A DNA stretch of 5,355 bases from Candidatus Kerfeldbacteria bacterium (GTDB lineage Bacteria; Patescibacteriota; Patescibacteriia; PEXW01). The position numbers and the translations under genes were made by a program. Each line of letters begins with the position of its first letter. Within the stretch, counting starts at the first letter, position 1. Below the pieces are notes generated by a model. It saw only the letters and a list, made by a program, of their open reading frames with translations, had not been told where the DNA came from and ran no database searches. The stretch is from positions 1 to 5,355 of the forward strand of contig CAIPSZ010000118.1 in NCBI GenBank assembly GCA_903867845.1, given 5' to 3'. Shown here piece after piece: positions 1-4,249 of the stretch.

Positions 1-22
1 CCTTTCTTGGTGGCAAGAAAGG
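1..22. repeat. Perfect palindrome A (9-bp arms, 4-nt loop)
   Basis: CCTTTCTTG at 1-9 is the exact reverse complement of CAAGAAAGG at 14-22, with loop GTGG. The stem may continue left of the window, because base 23 is another G. No T-tract follows on either strand, so it is not a standard intrinsic terminator. It closely resembles the palindrome at 305-332 (shared core CCTTTCT...AGAAAGG), which suggests a dispersed palindromic repeat family. Confidence 0.6.
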
Positions 23-75
23 GTGATTCCAGTCGCTCCCGATGGGTCGCGCCGCCTTCGGCCCCAAAGACACCA

Positions 76-150
76 GCAGGGGGTGCTCGATTCGCGCTCA
101 GGAATTCAACCAATCCAATTATGGGGAATGGCTCAGCGATCACCCCCTGC
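76..150 (+). other. Long-range stem-loop B
   Basis: GCAGGGGGTG (76-85) is the exact reverse complement of CACCCCCTGC (141-150). Inside that stem, TCGC (92-95) can pair with GCGA (136-139), and A90 with T140, across small bulges. This gives about 15 pairs closing a 40-nt loop. A second C-tract, CACCCCC at 150-156, could pair with the same G-tract (79-85), so two mutually exclusive folds are possible. Pairings were found by eye; no folding energy was computed. Confidence 0.45.
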
Positions 151-184
151 ACCCCCACGGGTAAAGGAATATTCACTATTTATA

Positions 185-211
185 AAGGAGAAAAAGAGAA
201 TGCCAATGTAA
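185..211 (+). other. Shine-Dalgarno followed by a three-codon reading frame (Met-Pro-Met-stop)
   Basis: AAAGGAG (184-190) lies 9 nt before ATG CCA ATG TAA (200-211). The ribosome site is as good as those of the real genes in this window, but the frame ends after three codons. It sits between stem-loops B and C and just after an AT-rich stretch containing TATAAA (181-186 region). It could be a minimal leader frame that times ribosome occupancy beside the stem-loop at 215-307, the relic of a lost gene start, or chance. Confidence 0.2.
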
Positions 212-214
212 GAA

Positions 215-307
215 AACCGGAGTCTGGGGGCATGAGTCGGACGCCTCCATCCAGAGCAAGAGTGAGATAGTGGGTTCCGTCTCAGGCCCCCAGCAGTCTT
301 TCCGGTT
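215..307 (+). other. Extended imperfect stem-loop C
   Basis: Four nested pairing blocks lie in register: AACCGGA (215-221) with TCCGGTT (301-307), CTGGGGGC (224-231) with GCCCCCAG (286-293), GAG (234-236) with CTC (281-283), and CGGA (238-241) with TCCG (276-279). Together they give about 22 pairs around a loop of roughly 34 nt. The outermost arm (305-307) is shared with the palindrome at 305-332, so the two cannot both be complete. This is the arrangement of a structured RNA or a switching leader, but no known family is recognised. A TSS upstream of 215 would be needed for it to act as RNA. Confidence 0.5.
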
Positions 308-332
308 CCCTTTCTGCTGCCAGAAAGGGAAC
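305..332. repeat. Perfect palindrome D (12-bp arms, 4-nt loop)
   Basis: GTTCCCTTTCTG (305-316) is the exact reverse complement of CAGAAAGGGAAC (321-332), with loop CTGC. It is a strong hairpin on either strand but has no following T-tract, so an intrinsic terminator is unlikely. Its core matches palindrome A at 1-22, so the pair could bracket the roughly 280-bp segment between them. Confidence 0.65.
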
Positions 333-423
333 ATGTAACGTAAGTGACCATCAATTACAACTCAACCATCAGGTCGTTCACCCGTTCTACCACCAGAGGT
401 CAACCGGGTTCAGTTTTTCCTGC

Positions 424-452
424 TTGCCAACTCCACCATGTGCGGGTAAAGT
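424..452 (+). promoter_or_regulatory. Predicted thyX promoter giving a leaderless mRNA
   Basis: TTGCCA at 424-429 matches five of six bases of the -35 consensus. A 17-bp spacer leads to TAAAGT at 447-452, which matches four of six bases of TATAAT and fits TANNNT. The start codon ATG begins 8 bases after the -10 box, where the transcription start is expected, so the mRNA would begin at or within a base or two of the AUG. No Shine-Dalgarno is present before 461, which agrees with a leaderless start. Confidence 0.55.
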
Positions 453-460
453 ACCCGCGC
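440..460 (+). promoter_or_regulatory. Inverted repeat spanning the thyX -10 box and touching the start codon
   Basis: GTGCGGGTA (440-448) pairs with TACCCGCGC (452-460) around a 3-nt centre, with eight Watson-Crick pairs and one G-T. It contains the predicted -10 box and ends one base before the ATG. If the transcript is leaderless, most of this repeat is not transcribed and would act as DNA, for example as an operator. If transcription starts further upstream, the same repeat would be a hairpin directly against the start codon and would hinder initiation. Confidence 0.45.
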
Positions 461-2029
461 ATGACACCTACCGATCCGAACGCTCGCGATATCTTCGCCA
501 TTACCGGCCTCCCGCCGGAAGTCCTTGCCGTGGGCATGGCTAAGTACTCCCGGTCAGCCGCGTCCATTAAGGAAACGCTTTCCGAGCTCACCGAAGAGAA
601 GTCGGCCGAGTTCCACGAGAAGTGGGTGCTAGGCTACGGCGACGCGTCTGTGGCCGATATGGCCGTCATTGCCCTGGCCTGTGAGAACGTGTCCATGCTG
701 GCAAGCAAGGCAATTGAAGACCACCGTTTGGCCAGCTACCAGGAGAAGTCCACCCGCTACCAGAGCTTCGAGCGGAAGCCCGCTGCCGATGGCACCATGC
801 TCCCGCGCCGCTACTACCAGCCCATCCCCATAATGGCATCAGCTCATGCCAGCGCGTACATGGAAACCTGCGAAGCCATGTTCGACGCTTACGTGGACCT
901 GACCGAAGTCATGCGGGAGTACTACGGCCGCGCCTACCCGAAACCGTCAGACGTCCTGGACAAACCGTACGCGGCAAAGCTCAAGGCGCGCAGCTTGGAC
1001 ATTGCGCGGTACCTGCTCCCCACGTCAACGCTGACGAACCTTGGTTGGATTTCTTCAGCGCGGGGTTTGCGTCGTGCCATTTTCAAAATGAAGCAGCACG
1101 ACCTGGATGAGGTGCGCCAGATTGCGCAGGAGCTGCAGGAGGCGGCGACGAATCCTGCGTACAACCCGCACGCCAAAGAGGTGGAGATGCTTCTCGCTGC
1201 AGCTGATCCATCAGCGGAAGCCATGGCGAATTCTATTAAGGCGAAGTTGAACCTGCAGTACAAGGGCGCGCCGACGTTGGTCAAGCACACCGACCCCACG
1301 CCGTTCTTTCGTGACACCCGGCGTCGCTTGCAGCAGACTGCAGCCACCGTGCTCGGCGACCTGCACGTCCTGGATGATGAACCACGTGTGGCCTTCTACG
1401 AATCCGATCATCCAGAAGTTGACTTGGCGACGGCACTGCTGTACGAAGTGACGCACTTCTCGTACGGGCAAATTCGTCGTGTGGTGCAGGATTTGCCCAC
1501 GTCAGTCCGCGCAGACATCATTAGCCAGGGCACGGCCGACCGCGGGAAGTTCGACATTCCCGGCCGGGCGTTCGAAATTAACGGGTTGATTTTTGACACG
1601 CTCATGGACTACGGCGCGTTCCGCGACTTGCAGCGCCACCGCATGTGCACGCAGCTCCACCAGTCACTCACCAGCTTGCACGGCTTTGAAGAACCACCCG
1701 AATCCATGGGCATGGAACCCGCCGGGGGTTTGGATATCTTTGAAACCATTATTCAAAAAGCCGGGGGCTTGTACCGCACCATGGTAATGGACCTGCCGTA
1801 CGAAGCGACCTACGTGCTGCCCATGGCCACGCGCAAGCGCACGCTCTTCGTCATGAACCCCCGCGAGCTCACGCACATGGTGGAACTCCGCTCAAAGTCT
1901 GGTGGCCACATGTCGTACCGCGAGATCGTACGGGACATGCTGGAGCAGGTGCGCATGACCTACCCGAGTCTGGTGCGGCACATTCGCTTGGCACCCATCG
2001 ACTTTCAGGCCGACTTCTTCCAGCGGTAA
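461..2029 (+). CDS. thyX: FAD-dependent thymidylate synthase, tandem two-domain ThyX
   Basis: ThyX transfers a methylene group from methylene-tetrahydrofolate to dUMP with FAD and NADPH, giving dTMP in the cytoplasm. The product is 522 residues, about twice the usual 220-250, because two ThyX-like halves lie in tandem. The N-terminal half carries a signature variant, Asp-His-Arg-x7-Ser (87-97), followed by the usual ExSxRY (E95, S97, R99, Y100) and an ARxxLP stretch (182-187). The C-terminal half has the exact RHRx7S (392-402), N466-P-R468, L476-R477 and H483. Each half lacks what the other keeps, so one composite active site per pair is plausible (inference). I chose ATG 461 because homology starts there, a -10 box lies 8 bases upstream, and the in-frame GTG at 344 adds 39 residues that do not look like ThyX and lacks a ribosome site. 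The gene converges on the HAD gene with an 11-bp gap between stops. Confidence 0.93.
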   Translation: MTPTDPNARDIFAITGLPPEVLAVGMAKYSRSAASIKETLSELTEEKSAEFHEKWVLGYGDASVADMAVIALACENVSMLASKAIEDHRLASYQEKSTRYQSFERKPAADGTMLPRRYYQPIPIMASAHASAYMETCEAMFDAYVDLTEVMREYYGRAYPKPSDVLDKPYAAKLKARSLDIARYLLPTSTLTNLGWISSARGLRRAIFKMKQHDLDEVRQIAQELQEAATNPAYNPHAKEVEMLLAAADPSAEAMANSIKAKLNLQYKGAPTLVKHTDPTPFFRDTRRRLQQTAATVLGDLHVLDDEPRVAFYESDHPEVDLATALLYEVTHFSYGQIRRVVQDLPTSVRADIISQGTADRGKFDIPGRAFEINGLIFDTLMDYGAFRDLQRHRMCTQLHQSLTSLHGFEEPPESMGMEPAGGLDIFETIIQKAGGLYRTMVMDLPYEATYVLPMATRKRTLFVMNPRELTHMVELRSKSGGHMSYREIVRDMLEQVRMTYPSLVRHIRLAPIDFQADFFQR

Positions 2030-2036
2030 AAGAAAA

Positions 2037-2065
2037 GCCCTCACAAAAGGTGAGGGCGATTTTTT
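2037..2065. terminator. Bidirectional intrinsic terminator between thyX and the HAD gene
   Basis: GCCCTCAC (2037-2044) and GTGAGGGC (2050-2057) form a perfect 8-bp stem with loop AAAAG. On the plus strand, T6 follows at 2060-2065. On the minus strand the stem is followed by TTTTCTTTT (complement of 2028-2036). It therefore can end both convergent transcripts. The minus-strand HAD stop codon (2041-2043) and its last codons lie inside the stem. Confidence 0.9.
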
Positions 2066-2721
2066 GGTATGGGCTCGAGAACGTTTGGCAGCGCGCTGGG
2101 GCTGCTAAGAATGTACTGCGGGGCGATGCCGACATTGAGAAATTCTTCTCGCGTCGTCGGCCCGGTCGTGACCGCAATGAAATGAAAGCCTGCACCATGC
2201 GCGGCGTGCCAGTCTTCCAGCGTGTCACCTACGTAGACGAATGCGCTGCGCTCGAGCTCGGGGTATTTCTCGCGTACCGCATCGAACACGCGCGGATCCG
2301 GCTTTCGAAATGGCGTATCATCTGCTGTTTGGATGATGGAAAACCATTCACGCTGGACGTTCGCCTCCTGCAGGTGAAAGTAGAGACTCTCCGCTTCCCG
2401 ATTGGAAACGATAGCCAGCGGAATGCCGGCGCGGTAGAGACCCTCAAGGTACTCAACGAACCCCGGAAAGGTCGGGTAGACGCTGCGCTCGTGGGGTTGT
2501 AAAAGCGCGACGCGTATTCGGTCGTGATCTTCCGGCCAGAGTGCGGGTAAGAATCCCTCTGCCCAGTGTTTCCCAGTATGCAGGCGCATTTCTTCTACAT
2601 CCGGTACCCGAAGGCCGAGTTGCCGTGCACAGCGCTGGTGCTTTTGCACAATTGCAGTGAACGAGTCCACGACGACCCCGTCATTGTCAAGGACGACTAC
2701 GTAAACCTGGAGTCGATCCAT
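2041..2721 (-). CDS. HAD-superfamily phosphatase, phosphoglycolate phosphatase-like
   Basis: A 226-residue cytoplasmic hydrolase with all four HAD motifs. Motif I is LDNDGVVVDS, with nucleophile D12 and acid/base D14. Motif II is the serine of IVSN (S106), motif III the lysine of FRKPDP (K140), and motif IV is GDTLED (D166, D170), which binds Mg2+. The roughly 70 residues after motif I (about 20-88) match a C1-type helical cap. Length and motifs fit the Gph/PGMB/5'-nucleotidase branch, which dephosphorylates small phosphorylated metabolites; the true substrate is not visible. Lying between thyX and tmk might suggest a nucleotide substrate, but the gene runs the opposite way, so this is weak. 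The start is decided by AAGGAG (complement of 2727-2732) 5 nt before the ATG. The stop and last six codons are part of the terminator stem. Confidence 0.9.
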   Translation of the reverse strand: MDRLQVYVVVLDNDGVVVDSFTAIVQKHQRCARQLGLRVPDVEEMRLHTGKHWAEGFLPALWPEDHDRIRVALLQPHERSVYPTFPGFVEYLEGLYRAGIPLAIVSNREAESLYFHLQEANVQREWFSIIQTADDTPFRKPDPRVFDAVREKYPELERSAFVYVGDTLEDWHAAHGAGFHFIAVTTGPTTREEFLNVGIAPQYILSSPSALPNVLEPIPKNRPHLL

Positions 2722-2759
2722 GTTTTCTCCTTCGTATTTCTGTTTGATTTAGTGACCAG

Positions 2760-2787
2760 ACCTTATCATTCCTCGTCCGCTTGTCAA
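2760..2787 (-). promoter_or_regulatory. Predicted promoter of the HAD phosphatase gene
   Basis: Read on the minus strand, a perfect -35 TTGACA (2787-2782) is separated by 16 bp from TAAGGT (2765-2760), which fits TANNNT. Transcription would start near 2753, leaving a leader of about 30 nt with the AAGGAG ribosome site. It lies back to back with the tmk promoter. Confidence 0.55.
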
Positions 2788-2809
2788 CGCTAGCTTCGCT
2801 CCCGCAGAG

Positions 2810-2823
2810 CTGGTAAACTCCAG
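2810..2823 (+). promoter_or_regulatory. Predicted tmk promoter (extended -10) inside a short inverted repeat; leaderless start
   Basis: TGGTAAACT (2811-2819) matches the extended -10 pattern TGnTANNNT, and the ATG of tmk begins 6 bases after it, so the mRNA is probably leaderless. No Shine-Dalgarno precedes 2826 and the -35 region (2791-2796) is poor, as is common for extended -10 promoters. CTGG (2810-2813) and CCAG (2820-2823) form an inverted repeat exactly flanking the -10 hexamer TAAACT. The core resembles that of the thyX promoter. Confidence 0.5.
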
Positions 2824-2825
2824 GC

Positions 2826-3560
2826 ATGGCAAAGCGGCGCGGAACATTCATCATCGTTGATGGCATTGACGGGTCGGGTAAGGGCACGATCGTCGATGCG
2901 TACGTCACGTGGGCGCAGCAACAGCAGCTACGGGTTTTTGACGTGCGGGCCTTTGCCAAGGAGCACCAGCGCCTGCCGGAACCCAACGAATGGCAGGGGA
3001 GTAGCGTGATTGTTTCGGCGGAACCAACACATGCAGGCATTGGCCACGTTATTCGGGATGAAATTGTGAAAGAGAATGCACGGCACTACAGTGGTTTGGA
3101 AACTGCCATGGCGTTCAGTCTCGATCGCCACATCCTGTACCAGAAAGTTATCCTGCCTGCGCTGGCAAAAGGTATTTTGATTCTTCAGGAGCGTGGCGTA
3201 TCATCGTCCATTGCCTACCAACCGTTGCAAGGTAATGTAACATTGCAACAACTTTTGAAACTGGAAGGGAATGCGTTCACCCTCAAGCACCGACCCGACC
3301 TGCTCATTATTCCCATTTGCCCGGTTACCGTGTGCTTGCAACGTTTGAGCAAGCGGACGAAGAAAGACCAAGCCATTTTTGAAAAGCGTGCGTTCCTCAC
3401 CAAGCTCGACACGCGCTATCGCAGTGCCTGGTTTACTAAGCTCTTCCGCAGCCGTGGGAGTAGAGTGGAGTACCTCGACACGAATGATGCCCTTGGCCAA
3501 ACGCAAAAGTATGCTGTAGAATCCATCAACGATTTCCTCACCAAAAAAGCATTTCGATAA
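2826..3560 (+). CDS. tmk: Thymidylate kinase (dTMP kinase)
   Basis: Phosphorylates dTMP to dTDP with ATP in the cytoplasm, the step after ThyX. The P-loop is G13-IDGSGK-G20-T21, with glycine where most Tmk proteins have Ser/Thr and a threonine next, as in adenylate kinase GxGKGT. Other family marks are EPT (66-68), the dTMP-side LDR (99-101) in an FSLDR helix, ER-GVSSSIAYQ (122-132) in place of DRYxxSSxAYQ, and a lid segment rich in Arg/Lys around 174-190. The protein is 244 residues against the usual 205-215. About 20 extra residues lie between the P-loop and EPT (roughly 35-60). The D-to-E and Y-to-G changes in the DRY motif are unusual, but the overall order of motifs makes the call firm. 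The start at 2826 puts the P-loop at the normal distance from the N-terminus and lies just after a -10 box. A different deoxynucleoside monophosphate kinase specificity is the main alternative. Confidence 0.88.
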   Translation: MAKRRGTFIIVDGIDGSGKGTIVDAYVTWAQQQQLRVFDVRAFAKEHQRLPEPNEWQGSSVIVSAEPTHAGIGHVIRDEIVKENARHYSGLETAMAFSLDRHILYQKVILPALAKGILILQERGVSSSIAYQPLQGNVTLQQLLKLEGNAFTLKHRPDLLIIPICPVTVCLQRLSKRTKKDQAIFEKRAFLTKLDTRYRSAWFTKLFRSRGSRVEYLDTNDALGQTQKYAVESINDFLTKKAFR

Positions 3561-3584
3561 TCTCAGTAACACTGCACTTTCCTC

Positions 3585-3622
3585 ACCCCCGCGGGGTAAC
3601 TTCACTATCCTGACGGGATAAT
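3585..3622 (+). promoter_or_regulatory. tmk/3651 intergenic: weak GC hairpin and candidate -10 box
   Basis: ACCCC (3585-3589) and GGGGT (3593-3597) can form a short hairpin after tmk, but no T-tract follows directly, so it is at best a weak terminator. GATAAT at 3617-3622 matches five of six -10 bases and would give a leader of roughly 20 nt holding the AAAAGGAG ribosome site (3638-3645). No good -35 is seen at the right distance. TATCC (3606-3610) and GGATA (3616-3620) form a small inverted repeat overlapping the -10. Confidence 0.3.
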
Positions 3623-3650
3623 CCGCCACTTTTTTTGAAAAGGAGCTACG

Positions 3651-4040
3651 ATGATGAAGAAAATCTTCGTCGTCGCTATGTTGGCAGGGCTGGTGTTCGC
3701 ACTAGCTTTACCAACGCTGGCATTCCCACCGCCTGGTTCGAAGACCGATGACCACCCTTGGGGCGGAGATCAGGCCCAGCCTGTTTGCACGCAACAAGTC
3801 GCGCCGCAGCCCCCATCGAGTGGGTTGCAACCTTCACTGGCCCCGCCGCACAAAGGCAGCGATAATGCGTTCGGGAATGATAATGCCCGGCCGGTTCTCG
3901 CCCCGCCGCACAAAGGCACCGAGGATCCGTGGGACTTTGACCGGGCACGGCCGGTTCTCGCCCCGCCCCACAAAGGCACTGACCCGTTTGGGTTTGATGA
4001 CCTCTGGGCTCGTATCTGCGCGTGGTTCAACGCTCCGTAA
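3651..4040 (+). CDS. Small Sec-exported protein with Pro/His/Lys-Gly tandem repeats, unknown function
   Basis: Not a recognised family. The 129-residue product has a clear Sec signal peptide: MMKK, a hydrophobic core at 5-20, and a probable signal peptidase I cut after PTLA (24). The mature part is soluble, Pro-, Gly- and Asp-rich. It carries LAPPHKG three times (63-69, 83-89, 103-109) with a 20-residue period, the linkers being D/N/W/F-rich (for example EDPWDFDRARPV). Residues 26-45 (PPPGSKTDDHPWGGDQAQPV) look like a fourth, diverged copy. Two cysteines remain after cleavage (C46, C123), so one disulfide is possible. The tail DLWARICAWFNAP is amphipathic. The start is set by AAAAGGAG 5 nt before the first ATG; the second ATG (3654) is equally possible. 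It ends just before a strong terminator and is probably transcribed alone. A secreted, surface or metal-binding role is guesswork. Confidence 0.8.
   Translation: MMKKIFVVAMLAGLVFALALPTLAFPPPGSKTDDHPWGGDQAQPVCTQQVAPQPPSSGLQPSLAPPHKGSDNAFGNDNARPVLAPPHKGTEDPWDFDRARPVLAPPHKGTDPFGFDDLWARICAWFNAP
3837..3983 (+). repeat. 60-bp in-frame tandem repeats, two full copies plus a partial third
   Basis: Units begin at 3837, 3897 and 3957 with an exact 60-bp period, and each opens with codons for Leu-Ala-Pro-Pro-His-Lys-Gly. The segment around CGGCCGGTTCTCGCCCCGCC is identical before units 2 and 3. Between repeats the DNA has drifted more than the heptapeptide, so the heptapeptide seems to be under protein-level selection. 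Copies may expand or contract by slippage or recombination. Confidence 0.85.
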
Positions 4041-4065
4041 GCTAGTAATCCGCAGTTTGCTAGTT

Positions 4066-4097
4066 CACCCCTGCCCGCTTTCGAGCAGGGGTGTTTT
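4066..4097 (+). terminator. Intrinsic terminator after the repeat-protein gene
   Basis: CACCCCTGC (4066-4074) and GCAGGGGTG (4085-4093) form a perfect 9-bp GC-rich stem with a 10-nt loop, followed by TTTTCTCTG. It lies 25 bp after the stop codon at 4040. Confidence 0.88.
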
Positions 4098-4102
4098 CTC
4101 TG

Positions 4103-4154
4103 TTGACGGCTGGGGGCAAGAGTGGTACACCAGGGGCAACAAACCACATATAAA
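4103..4154 (+). promoter_or_regulatory. Candidate promoter(s) for the 4250/5061 gene pair
   Basis: Two possibilities overlap. TTGACG (4103-4108) is a near-perfect -35 with a 17-bp spacer to TACACC (4126-4131), a weak hexamer preceded by TG in the extended -10 position. TATAAA (4149-4154) is a good -10 without a clear -35. The heptamer GGGGCAA occurs at 4113-4119 and 4133-4139, exactly 20 bp apart, with TGGT-AC-ACCA between them (4123-4132), which could be a regulator site. Confidence 0.4.
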
Positions 4155-4162
4155 CGGACGTT

Positions 4163-4194
4163 CTGCTCGAGCCGCATGACGTGGCTTTAGGCAG
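4163..4194 (+). other. Stem-loop in the 5' leader of the 4250 gene
   Basis: CTGC (4163-4166) pairs with GCAG (4191-4194), and AGCC (4170-4173) with GGCT (4183-4186), separated by a small internal loop. If transcription starts near 4161 from the TATAAA box, this would be the very 5' end of an 89-nt leader and could protect the message. It is found by eye and short. Confidence 0.3.
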
Positions 4195-4249
4195 CAAACG
4201 GATCGTTGAAAAGTGAATAACAGGTTTATGTGAACATACAGGAGGTTCT

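Larger units (their letters stand above)
1..460. other. Gene-free structured region upstream of thyX
   Basis: No reading frame here resembles a known protein. The frames that stay open are arginine- and proline-rich and have no convincing starts. The stretch instead holds DNA or RNA structure: perfect palindromes at 1-22 and 305-332, imperfect long stem-loops at 76-150 and 215-307, an AT-rich segment at 168-200 with a good Shine-Dalgarno and a three-codon frame, and the thyX promoter at 424-452. I looked for and did not find tRNA, tmRNA, RNase P RNA, SRP RNA or T-box hallmarks. Whether it is a non-coding RNA, a mobile-repeat remnant or a regulatory leader cannot be decided from this sequence alone. 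Confidence 0.6.

Noticed and set aside
1..270. Open plus-strand frame across the left end, possibly the tail of an upstream gene
   Set aside because: The translation is Arg/Pro/Ser-rich without domain-like pattern, runs through two strong inverted repeats, and has no ribosome site.
215..307. Integron attC site
   Set aside because: The outer arms are AACCGG/CCGGTT without the GTTRRRY core, and no integrase is in the window.
24..343. tmRNA, RNase P RNA, SRP RNA or T-box leader
   Set aside because: The hallmark sequences (tag frame ending in Ala-Ala, GAGGAAAGTCC, GGTCAGGNCCGGAAGG, AGGGTGGNACCGCG) are absent.
344..460. GTG 344 as the start of thyX (39 extra residues)
   Set aside because: There is no ribosome site before it, the extra residues do not look like ThyX, and the thyX promoter and inverted repeat lie inside this stretch.
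2050..2502. 150-codon plus-strand frame opposite the HAD gene
   Set aside because: The minus strand carries all HAD motifs with promoter and ribosome site; this frame starts inside a terminator and resembles nothing.
2541..2550. GTGCGGGTAA, identical to the left arm of the thyX inverted repeat (440-449)
   Set aside because: It lies inside the HAD coding sequence and lacks the right arm; a chance 10-mer is the simplest explanation.
3837..3983. CRISPR-like array
   Set aside because: There are only three units with no spacer structure; the repeats are in frame within a signal-peptide protein.
4109..4145. tRNA-like segment with an AGTGGTA D-arm look
   Set aside because: There is no T-arm GTTCRAATC, no acceptor pairing and no anticodon stem.
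3748..4179. 143-codon frame overlapping the repeat protein
   Set aside because: It is the shifted frame of the 60-bp repeats, lacks a ribosome site and runs through the terminator at 4066-4097.
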